From a virus: a DNA stretch of 54,718 nt. Position 1 is the first letter of the stretch. The number at the start of each line of letters is the position of its first letter. The notes below the pieces were generated by a model that ran no database searches, was not told where the DNA came from, and worked only from the letters and a program-made list of their open reading frames with translations. Positions 7,395-14,439 of this stretch are shown one piece after another. Location of the stretch: the IMG/VR virus record IMGVR_UViG_3300034374_003298, positions 1 through 54,718 of that record, one strand, 5' to 3'. A program made the translations under genes and the position numbers.

Positions 7395-8105
7395 TTACTC
7401 CAATAATAAATGTGCTTGTTGAACTACTTTTAAACCATCTTCAGGATTATCTCCTGTAAATTGTGACTTCAATGTAATAGTATTATCAGAACTATTCCAG
7501 TGAATAATATTTATTGATGTAAAACCCCAATTTCTTAATGCAGTAAAATCAGTATTTGGACTTGCTTTTAGATCATTATTCCAATACATAATAACTTTAC
7601 AGTCAGGATTATTAGTTAAAGTATCTGTACAGCCACTTAGAACATCCATTTCTTTACCATTGACATCTATGACAATAAGATCAAGATCAGTCAAAGACAA
7701 ACTATCTACAGTTATTACATCTACTGCCTCACTGTTATCACCAAATAACAGATCTAACTTTGCACCTGATTTGTTATCATCAAAATAGTACATAGTTCCA
7801 GATCCAGATGTGCTATCGCATGCTTTATTAATATTTGTAGAGTTAGGACAATTAGTTTCTAATTTAGCAAAACGATCACTTTGTGGTTCTATATTTGTTA
7901 GATCAACATCTGCATCTTCTAGTATTTTACTGGCCACACCAACACCTGCACCTACTATGAGAGCTTTGTTAATGCTGCCAAAGTTTTGATCTAGCCAAAA
8001 TTCTAAACTTGGTGCCAATGTGCTAGTTTCATTTAATAATTTATATTCAGATTTATCATTTTCATCTATATCAACTGTTGTGTTGTTTAGTAATGTCTTG
8101 TTCAT
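7395..8105 (-). CDS. FkbM-like SAM-dependent methyltransferase
   Basis: 236 residues from the ATG at 8105, which overlaps the previous stop (ATGA). SAM-binding features: ALIVGAGVGVASKIL (motif I), then NIEPQSDRFAKLE with the acidic residue that holds the ribose, VDVITVDSLSL, and DLIVIDVNGKEMDVLSG, matching the IDVEGxExxVLxG signature of FkbM-type O-methyltransferases. These usually methylate hydroxyls on sugars or small molecules. Its neighbours are oxygenase-like genes, so sequential hydroxylation and O-methylation of one substrate is a reasonable inference. Confidence 0.75.
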   Translation of the reverse strand: MNKTLLNNTTVDIDENDKSEYKLLNETSTLAPSLEFWLDQNFGSINKALIVGAGVGVASKILEDADVDLTNIEPQSDRFAKLETNCPNSTNINKACDSTSGSGTMYYFDDNKSGAKLDLLFGDNSEAVDVITVDSLSLTDLDLIVIDVNGKEMDVLSGCTDTLTNNPDCKVIMYWNNDLKASPNTDFTALRNWGFTSINIIHWNSSDNTITLKSQFTGDNPEDGLKVVQQAHLLLE

Positions 8106-8659
8106 AACCAATCTTTCTCAATTTCACTAAAATGCCTACCTGATGGAAATTGTGCATTACCTGTACTGTATTCACCTAATATAAAATGGTAACTACTAGG
8201 GGTTGCATAGTTCAAGTATAGTGCAAGAGTTATACCACCTGGGTTATTTAATCTACTATGATTTTGTTTAGATCCGTGATATGCTACTGATTCTTCGTTT
8301 CCTAATTCAATAATATGTCCACCAATATCTATTTTCCAAGTATTCTCAGAAAAATAATTGTACATAATAGTGTATTCAACTGGATCAGTGTCTTTATGAA
8401 CAGGATGTTGTTGATCAAACTCATACCAGTTAAGTGTCGCAAATGTAGGTAGCAAGTCATGAACATCAAACACTTCTCTTGCTTTGTCTATTGTATAAGT
8501 GTGTAGTGTATTTAACTCTGGACACATTTTGACCATGTGTCCTGTATTTTTCTTAAACCATGTGTCATCGTTGTTATAAGGCGTTTCACTATCTAACCAA
8601 TATCTCATTTCCTCTAATTGATTACCTTTAAATAAATCTGGTATAACAACTGCGTCCAT
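8102..8659 (-). CDS. 2-oxoglutarate/Fe(II) oxygenase-like protein 2
   Basis: 185 residues; paralogue of 5257-5766. HPVHKDTDPVEYT supplies His-x-Asp, VAYHGSKQNHSRL the distal His, followed by the LALYLNYATP strand. It continues 20 residues longer at the C-terminus (SGRHFSEIEKDWL). Its ATG overlaps the previous stop (TAATG). Iron-dependent hydroxylation is expected; the substrate is unknown. Confidence 0.7.
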   Translation of the reverse strand: MDAVVIPDLFKGNQLEEMRYWLDSETPYNNDDTWFKKNTGHMVKMCPELNTLHTYTIDKAREVFDVHDLLPTFATLNWYEFDQQHPVHKDTDPVEYTIMYNYFSENTWKIDIGGHIIELGNEESVAYHGSKQNHSRLNNPGGITLALYLNYATPSSYHFILGEYSTGNAQFPSGRHFSEIEKDWL

Positions 8660-9336
8660 TAGACACCCTCTGGTCTGTAGTTATGAGGCATACCATCAAG
8701 ATCAAGTCTATGACCTAGCCATGTTACGATTGCATACTTTGTACCATTCACAACAGGCATAGCTCTGTGAGTGTATGCGTAATTGCTAGGAAATAATACT
8801 AGAGCAGGTTTTTCTGGTTTCACATTTTCGTCAAAATGTACGAAGTATGTTCCACCACCTTCGTATTCACTTGGGTTTAATAAAATTAAAGCTGATAAAT
8901 AGCGAGGTATATGTGGTGCATAATCACTATGTGGCTTATACTCTTGCCCACCTTGATATCTTAATAAGGTATATCCCTCATCATGTTGAATAGGAAATTC
9001 GTACTTTTCTGTATATTCATTAACATACTTCATTAAAATACCATGAATTAGATCGTTAATGTTTCTGATGTCGGAAAAGTATTGATCCTTACCAGATTTT
9101 ACAGCTTCACGATAAAGTCTTGTTTCTTGTGGAGTAAAAGCTAATTGAGAAATGTTAAATAATTTATTTGATCTAATATCGCCACCTTTGTGACCTTTAC
9201 CTACTGAGGCATCTTCATATCCTATTTCAATATCAGTATCTTTATCTATTTCCTCAGTAACTGCAATTATTTGCTTGGCTTGATCTTCTGTAATTGCGTC
9301 CTCATATATTTCTACGCAACCCATAACTCTTTTCAT
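8659..9336 (-). CDS. Prolyl-4-hydroxylase-like 2OG/Fe(II) oxygenase 3
   Basis: 225 residues with a textbook P4Hc core: LLRYQGGQEYKPHSDY (His-x-Asp), LSALILLNPSEYEGGGTYF, LFPSNYAYTHRAMPV (distal His) and NGTKYAIVTWLGH (basic residue that binds 2-oxoglutarate). Of the four oxygenase-like genes it has the clearest full ligand set. The start overlaps the previous stop by ATGA. Related phage proteins are common in marine cyanophages, where substrates are mostly unknown. It acts in the cytoplasm. Confidence 0.88.
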   Translation of the reverse strand: MKRVMGCVEIYEDAITEDQAKQIIAVTEEIDKDTDIEIGYEDASVGKGHKGGDIRSNKLFNISQLAFTPQETRLYREAVKSGKDQYFSDIRNINDLIHGILMKYVNEYTEKYEFPIQHDEGYTLLRYQGGQEYKPHSDYAPHIPRYLSALILLNPSEYEGGGTYFVHFDENVKPEKPALVLFPSNYAYTHRAMPVVNGTKYAIVTWLGHRLDLDGMPHNYRPEGV

Positions 9337-10058
9337 CTTAACTCCCTTGCTTTTACTTCTGCCAATGGCATACCACTATTATAACTATCCATATCATAAT
9401 TACTGCTACAGGGAACTAAAAATGCTGCCTTTCTACCATTTAATAATGGTGTAGTTGCATGTGAATACATATAATTACTTGGCATTATAACAACTGATCC
9501 TGCTGGTGGTTTATATGGCATTGCTTCAGGAAAATACTTAAATACTAAAGCACCACCATCAAAATCATCATTAAGGTATGTAAGTACAGTACATCTTCTT
9601 AAATAAGGTGCCATATAAAACTTATTATTTTTAGGATTTCTTACTGAGTGATTATCACTATGAAATGTCATGTGTTTTGGTGGTCTATATGTAATGTATT
9701 GCCAATTTTCCATCCAATTGACTTCTCGTTCTAGATCTGGAAATAATTCAAAATACTGAGATATTTTATTTAAAGCATTAGTTTGTACTTGCCTTAAAAA
9801 TGTATAATGTTCAGGTTTTGTAAATTCTAATTCAGGATTAAATCGTATAGGTCCATTATCATTGTAAACAGTTTTCTTGCTATCATTTTTCTTTACATCA
9901 TCAGTAGTAACAGCTTTAGACCAATTATCTACATCTTGATTCATTGATTCGATAATACCCTCAGGAACTGTTAAACAATTTTCCCAAGCATAAACACCTT
10001 TAACAACTTCTTTAGGATTGCCATCTATCCAAAGATTACTCTTCTTCATAAGCGTCAT
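9333..10058 (-). CDS. 2OG/Fe(II) oxygenase 4
   Basis: 241 residues. ITYRPPKHMTFHSDNHS gives His-x-Asp, RCTVLTYLNDDFDGGALVF the central strands, IMPSNYMYSHATTPL the distal His, and LNGRKAAFLVPC the basic residue. It is more diverged from protein 3 than the two small paralogues are from each other. Two in-frame ATGs (10058, 10049) lie in the overlap with the gene before; neither has a strong ribosome binding site. It belongs to the cassette. Confidence 0.83.
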   Translation of the reverse strand: MTLMKKSNLWIDGNPKEVVKGVYAWENCLTVPEGIIESMNQDVDNWSKAVTTDDVKKNDSKKTVYNDNGPIRFNPELEFTKPEHYTFLRQVQTNALNKISQYFELFPDLEREVNWMENWQYITYRPPKHMTFHSDNHSVRNPKNNKFYMAPYLRRCTVLTYLNDDFDGGALVFKYFPEAMPYKPPAGSVVIMPSNYMYSHATTPLLNGRKAAFLVPCSSNYDMDSYNSGMPLAEVKARELR

Positions 10059-10503
10059 AAGCCGTAATTTCTTTAACTTCTACTTCCTCGTCATCTTTTT
10101 TAAAAACTAAATTATACCAACCTGCATTTAGCTTGATGTGATCTGTGTAAAACCAACGGTATATTTTTTCATATTGCATAAAGTGTTGATCTATTTTTAT
10201 TTCAGGATCACTAGGATTATCTAAGTTCTTTTTCCAAACTTCCATAATGTATTGTGGAAGATCATTTTGATCAACGAAGTCATCTACATAATTGTATGAA
10301 ATGTAATCTTTACTAGCTACATTTTTTTGAACTCTTGCAAATTGATATTCAGGTATTTCTACAAATTGTGCTTTATCAGGATCTGTAACTAATCCTTCTA
10401 AACTTTTAGACATACCACAATGAACCTCATTGGTTTTATGTTCCCATTGATCTTTGTAATCTGAAACAGATTCACCTTTAGGTATGTAGAATATATATCT
10501 CAC
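10036..10503 (-). CDS. Hypothetical protein at the head of the cassette
   Basis: 155 residues, rich in Tyr, Asp and Lys, with no recognised motif. It begins MRYIFYIPKGESVSDYKDQW and ends with an acidic tail. It is soluble with mixed alpha/beta potential. It overlaps oxygenase 4 by 23 bases and follows 10523-11446 by 19 bases, so it links the fibre genes to the cassette. It might be a fibre-associated or chaperone-like protein; this is from position only. Confidence 0.65.
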   Translation of the reverse strand: MRYIFYIPKGESVSDYKDQWEHKTNEVHCGMSKSLEGLVTDPDKAQFVEIPEYQFARVQKNVASKDYISYNYVDDFVDQNDLPQYIMEVWKKNLDNPSDPEIKIDQHFMQYEKIYRWFYTDHIKLNAGWYNLVFKKDDEEVEVKEITAYDAYEEE

Positions 10504-10522
10504 TGCACCTCCCTTAATATTA

Positions 10523-11446
10523 TTAAGCTGTGAGTGTTGCTTGAATATTGAGCTGTTCTTCTAGATAGTCGATTGTTGGTCCAAAAGAAAGAGAAAATCC
10601 CTCTTTGTAACCATCTACATCAGCTAAAAATGCAACTTCATCAAAAGCATCGATATCTTCACCTAATTTAAAAAGACAGTTTGCAATTGCCTTTTCGCAC
10701 ATTTGTAAAGCGTCAGCCTTTTCAGAAGCTAATGCCTCAGCACTTATGTTTATATCCATATCTTCTCCTATAGTGTAAGATTTACCTAGTAAGTATAGCA
10801 CGAGATACTCTCGAATATCTCTTTCAGCGAACTCACCTGCCATAGGAAATTCAGCCTCTGCTGGAATATCCAATAGCAATGCTTCGCCTTTACTATAAAA
10901 TATTTTAAATTTTTCAAATGATCCTTGATCAGTTCCGTCATCACCGTCATCAACTGCTAATGGATCCTCGTCTTTATCAAATACTGTTGCACCTGTCATA
11001 GTTATATCCATAGGACACAACATATTCCAATTACTATCAGTAAATACATAAGGACTATCATTTTTTACATAAAACTCTGTATATGGTGCAACATTTGTAT
11101 TTATGTCCCACACATAACCAACTTCATAACAGTATTCACATAATGGGCTGTTTTCCATTTTAAGAGGTTCACAATACTCATCGTTGTAATCAAATATAAA
11201 GTCTTTTCGTCTTATATAAAAAGAGAATTGTTTAGCTGTGTTTAGTTCTACATCAACATAGCCAAAGTTACCTTCAGAGGTAAAATCTAGTTTTTTTCTT
11301 GGTCCATAAGGAAATATAAAATCTATAGTGTCATCAGGTAACAAGTTCTCGTGTGTGTCATCTTTGAAAGTACCAGGAAAATAAAATAAGTTCCAGTTAT
11401 CGTAATCTTGATCTTCTCTACTGTAGTAGATTCTTACAGTAGCCAT
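10523..11446 (-). CDS. Hypothetical protein, probably virion-associated
   Basis: 307 residues, strongly acidic, aromatic-rich, with predicted beta strands in the N-terminal two thirds (MATVRIYYSREDQDYDNWNLFYFPG) and a helical C-terminal third (ALASEKADALQMCEKAIANCLF). A pair of cysteines lies in LCEYCYE. No family is recognised. It directly follows the glycine-rich adhesin genes in the same operon, so a tail fibre accessory or small capping protein is plausible. No export signal. Confidence 0.6.
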   Translation of the reverse strand: MATVRIYYSREDQDYDNWNLFYFPGTFKDDTHENLLPDDTIDFIFPYGPRKKLDFTSEGNFGYVDVELNTAKQFSFYIRRKDFIFDYNDEYCEPLKMENSPLCEYCYEVGYVWDINTNVAPYTEFYVKNDSPYVFTDSNWNMLCPMDITMTGATVFDKDEDPLAVDDGDDGTDQGSFEKFKIFYSKGEALLLDIPAEAEFPMAGEFAERDIREYLVLYLLGKSYTIGEDMDINISAEALASEKADALQMCEKAIANCLFKLGEDIDAFDEVAFLADVDGYKEGFSLSFGPTIDYLEEQLNIQATLTA

Positions 11447-11447
11447 G

Positions 11448-12107
11448 TTAAACCTTAAATGTCTTTACAGTACCGTCTGCGTATCCTGTTACATCTGTAG
11501 CTATACCTGTTAGTGGTAAGTCTTGAGAAACAATAAAAATAACTCCACCACCTGTAGTAGATTCACCACTAGCCTCTATAGTTCCATATCCTTGTAACCT
11601 TCTAGCACAAACTACTACCACACCACCACCATGATTAACGCTGTCACCTGCGCCACCTTGTAAAGCTGAAGGGGTAGTTGATCCTGCATGAACAATGACA
11701 CCTGATATAGCAATGTCAGGATGATTAAAGTATTCAGCACCCTCTGTTGGTACAGTAGCTGTGTAACCATTACCATTACCACCAAGAGAATCTGTAACGC
11801 TTTCAATAGCGCCACCTCTTAATGTTCCTGATGTAGATACGCCACCAATACGACCGATAATAGTATCTGCTTGATTTGCTGATGTAGTAGCCATAGCTAA
11901 TACATTTCTTACAAAAACTCTATAACCTGCTGTATCTAAAGTAATACCAGGATCTATTGTTAAATTGTTGTAGTACATATCTCTTGTTAAAGATGTATTT
12001 GATGATATGGTAATATTTCCGTCCATACCAGATCCATATATGCTGTCTGGTATAACATCAAATGATTCGTAGTCTGTCGGTATTTTACCTATAAATTGTT
12101 CACTCAT
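11448..12107 (-). CDS. Glycine-rich tail adhesin-like protein (short)
   Basis: 219 residues from the ATG at 12107, which sits two bases after the preceding stop with GGGG upstream. Residues 25-70 carry YGSGMDGNITISSNTSLTRD, MYYNNLTIDPGITLDT and GYRVFVRNVL, which closely match the N-terminus of the next gene (12109-13452): YGYGQDGDVTI, MYYNDLTI, GYRVFVRGTL. Then come glycine-rich loops (GGAIESVTDSLGGNGNGY; GGGVVVVCARRLQG; GGGVIFIVSQ) typical of receptor-binding adhesins at fibre tips. It probably contacts the host surface or caps a fibre. It is a clear duplication with its neighbour. Confidence 0.68.
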   Translation of the reverse strand: MSEQFIGKIPTDYESFDVIPDSIYGSGMDGNITISSNTSLTRDMYYNNLTIDPGITLDTAGYRVFVRNVLAMATTSANQADTIIGRIGGVSTSGTLRGGAIESVTDSLGGNGNGYTATVPTEGAEYFNHPDIAISGVIVHAGSTTPSALQGGAGDSVNHGGGVVVVCARRLQGYGTIEASGESTTGGGVIFIVSQDLPLTGIATDVTGYADGTVKTFKV

Positions 12108-12108
12108 A

Positions 12109-13452
12109 TTAAGCCCCTGGATCTGTATTATCTGCACCTATGTTATAAACTGTTACCACTGTTCCTGCACTTGCTGTACCTGTTCCACCTGTTCCTGCTG
12201 CTGCTGCTAAAGTCAAACCTGATGGTAATGGCTTAGTTCCTGAAACAAGTATAACAGTTCCACCTCCAGCATTGTAGCCATCTGTAGCTGTCCCACCAGA
12301 TCCACCTGCACCACCTGGATGGTAGACAGTTGGATTTGTGTCATTGTTAGTTGGATTTGTTCCGTAGTTAGTTGGATTAGAACCATAGTTAGAACCATAG
12401 TTAGCACCGTAGTTTGTTGGATTAGATCCGTAGTTAGTTGGGTTAGAACCATAGTTTGTATTTGAACCATAGTTAGTATATGGATGCCAGTGATTGTAAT
12501 GATAGTGATAAGTACCTGTTGAGTAGTTATTTACAACAACTGGATGCCAGTGATAATGTGTATGAGGATTAGATCCTGAATAAGAGTAGTTGCTTGTATA
12601 AGAATAATTATTTCCTGAGTAAGAGTAGTTGCTACCAGGATAGCTATATCCGTAGCTATATCCATAAGAATAATTGTTTCCTGAATAAGAGTAGTTATTA
12701 CCAGGATATGAATAATTATTACCTGGTGTACTTGCGTCTGGTGCTGGAGATCCATCAGTTCCTTGTGTAGCTGATGTAGAGTCATCGCCGTCAGCTCTTA
12801 CTGTTCCATCTCCTGAAATAGTTTTTGCACACACTACTACAACTCCACCACCTACTGCGCCTGTGCCTGCTGAGGCAGCATTTCCTGAACCACCTTTACC
12901 ACCTGCTGCACCAACTGTTTGGTAATCACCCCAGTTAGAGTCGCCACCATCAGCACCTGATTGTGCGTTTGCTGTAATAGATCCATCGCCTGCGCCAGAT
13001 CCACCACTAATAAATTTATACCCACCACTATCTACATCAAATTTTCTACCTTGTATAGCTACTGATAAGTTGAACATTTCATTTTCACCAGCAAAAAACT
13101 CATTACCTGAGGGGTGAGATCCTGATTGTTCACCTGAGGCACCACCTAAAGTATCTGTTGCTGCTGTACCTTTAGCAAAACCACCTTTAAGAGTTCCTGT
13201 ATTTGTTTTGTTTGTAAATCTACCAATTCTTGAAGTTGAGTCTGTAAAAGTTAAAGTACCACGAACAAATACACGATAACCATTTGTATCTAATGTACAA
13301 GATGAATTAATTGTAAGATCGTTGTAATACATATCTCTAGACAGTGTGGTGTCGGCTGTTATAGTTACATCTCCGTCTTGGCCGTAACCGTAAACTTCAT
13401 CGCCACCTAACCTGTCCAGAAAGACTGGTTCAGGTATTTCTATGTAAGGCAT
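12109..13452 (-). CDS. Glycine-rich tail adhesin with Tyr/Asn/His-rich repeats
   Basis: 447 residues. The N-terminal ~75 residues match the shorter adhesin downstream. Next are glycine-rich segments (SGGSGAGDGSITANAQSG; GGKGGSGNAASAGTGAVGGG), then a low-complexity insert at about 240-395: repeats around NNYSY / GYSY, two His clusters (HTHYHWHP and YHYHYNHWHP), and repeats around NPTNYGS. The C-terminus returns to Gly/Ala-rich strands. His-x-His strings resemble the iron-holding motifs of phage T4 fibre tip gp37. It is likely the receptor-binding adhesin. The repeat DNA should be prone to slippage. Confidence 0.68.
   Translation of the reverse strand: MPYIEIPEPVFLDRLGGDEVYGYGQDGDVTITADTTLSRDMYYNDLTINSSCTLDTNGYRVFVRGTLTFTDSTSRIGRFTNKTNTGTLKGGFAKGTAATDTLGGASGEQSGSHPSGNEFFAGENEMFNLSVAIQGRKFDVDSGGYKFISGGSGAGDGSITANAQSGADGGDSNWGDYQTVGAAGGKGGSGNAASAGTGAVGGGVVVVCAKTISGDGTVRADGDDSTSATQGTDGSPAPDASTPGNNYSYPGNNYSYSGNNYSYGYSYGYSYPGSNYSYSGNNYSYTSNYSYSGSNPHTHYHWHPVVVNNYSTGTYHYHYNHWHPYTNYGSNTNYGSNPTNYGSNPTNYGANYGSNYGSNPTNYGTNPTNNDTNPTVYHPGGAGGSGGTATDGYNAGGGTVILVSGTKPLPSGLTLAAAAGTGGTGTASAGTVVTVYNIGADNTDPGA
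12310..12745 (-). repeat. In-frame short repeats coding for NNYSY, GYSY and NPTNYGS
   Basis: Imperfect short direct repeats whose unit lengths are multiples of three, so length changes would keep the frame. On the plus strand the first array reads around TAGTTGGATTAGAACCATAG, the second around GAGTAGTTGCTAC / GAATAATTATT. Two His-rich stretches separate the arrays. Confidence 0.75.
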
Positions 13453-13781
13453 TAGCTAACCTCTACACCAGATACATGTATATTCACAGAGCTTGCTGCT
13501 GAACATAATGCAGCTACTGAAGCACTAGCAGGTATAACCATAGCTAAGTCAATAACTGTAGTTGTATTTGCTTGAACAGTAACATCACCAAAAATGATAT
13601 GTTGATCACCAGTAGTATCTCCTGATGGAATAACTTTGATCTCCACTGTTCTGTCAGTTGCTGTATAGTTAGCCAACATAATTTGCTTGATAATGCACTT
13701 ATTAGAATTGCTGAAAACTTCTGTTTCAGATGTTCCTAATGCAGTTACCTCTGCAAGTTCTGCTGCGTTATATATAGCCAT
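13452..13781 (-). CDS. Small virion structural protein
   Basis: 109 residues, beta-rich, with alternating hydrophobic pattern (NKCIIKQIMLANYTATDRTV, TTTVIDLAMVIPASASVAAL). It resembles the small structural proteins found between fibre genes in marine siphoviruses, but no named family is recognised. The stop overlaps the next start (TAATG) and it is eight bases from the gene upstream. It is probably a fibre or tail-tip component. Confidence 0.55.
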   Translation of the reverse strand: MAIYNAAELAEVTALGTSETEVFSNSNKCIIKQIMLANYTATDRTVEIKVIPSGDTTGDQHIIFGDVTVQANTTTVIDLAMVIPASASVAALCSAASSVNIHVSGVEVS

Positions 13782-13789
13782 TTATTCTC

Positions 13790-14245
13790 CTATAATCCCA
13801 TCCATACCAACGCCTCATTAGTGAAGAGTTGTACTGGATTAACTTTTACCATTGCACTAGCTGAATTGTCATAGATCATAACTAAATCGTTATCTTCATC
13901 TATATCAATGCTTGTACCATCAGTAAGTCTTGTTGCGTCAATTGAAATGTCTACAGCACCTGAAGTTGCACCACCTGAAATACCAGATGTAGTGCTTGTG
14001 GTAACACCTGTAACATCACCAATATCTAATTGTATCCATGAGCTTGAAGTTCTTAGCTCTAAACGATCATCATCAGTATTGTATATAAGCATACCTTCAG
14101 TTGCTGATGTAATAAGATCTCTTTCTGCCTCTGTATAAGCAGGTATTAATGGACCACCATCTACATGTCCGTCTTGAAATTCTGCTAGACCTGTAGAGTC
14201 AGATCCTGTCATTTTTACTCTTAAAAGTTGTTGTCTATCAGCCAT
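13790..14245 (-). CDS. Short tail fibre-like protein
   Basis: 151 residues. MADRQQLLRVKMTGSDSTGLAEFQDGH-type start (shown in part: LLRVKMTGSD, LAEFQ) parallels the start of the giant fibre (IRLNYDAENN, FAEFQ). It continues TEGMLIYNTDDDRLELRTSSSW, cut here as MLIYNTDDD and ELRTSSSW, a motif very common in marine phage fibres, and Ser/Thr/Gly-rich strands. It is probably a short fibre subunit sharing an attachment module with the long fibre. It is separated from a membrane protein gene by two bases. Confidence 0.6.
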   Translation of the reverse strand: MADRQQLLRVKMTGSDSTGLAEFQDGHVDGGPLIPAYTEAERDLITSATEGMLIYNTDDDRLELRTSSSWIQLDIGDVTGVTTSTTSGISGGATSGAVDISIDATRLTDGTSIDIDEDNDLVMIYDNSASAMVKVNPVQLFTNEALVWMGL

Positions 14246-14247
14246 AT

Positions 14248-14439
14248 TTATTTACCTTTTCCTAAATAATTTTCTGGATCAAACTTAGAGTTTACGATTT
14301 CTCTAAGCGTTTTCCCACCACCATTATTATATTCTAAACTTTTATGATCTATGGCTTTTAGCTCTTTCAAACAAAAAATAAACCATACGCTAGCCCAACC
14401 TATTGATAAACCTGCTAGAAATGATATAAATACTTCCAT
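14248..14439 (-). CDS. Single-pass small membrane protein
   Basis: 63 residues: a short N-terminus, one hydrophobic helix (FISFLAGLSIGWASVWFIFCL, about residues 4-24), then a basic/polar tail. The start ATG overlaps the stop of the 2411-residue fibre gene. The layout could suit a second holin, a spanin-like or superinfection-related protein, but no motif decides. Its place between two fibre genes, away from the lysis genes, is odd. Confidence 0.6.
   Translation of the reverse strand: MEVFISFLAGLSIGWASVWFIFCLKELKAIDHKSLEYNNGGGKTLREIVNSKFDPENYLGKGK

Noticed and set aside
12213-12785. Open frames in a second minus frame under the adhesin repeats
   Set aside because: Their Gln/Thr/Leu-only composition follows from the repeat DNA; no motif or ribosome binding site.
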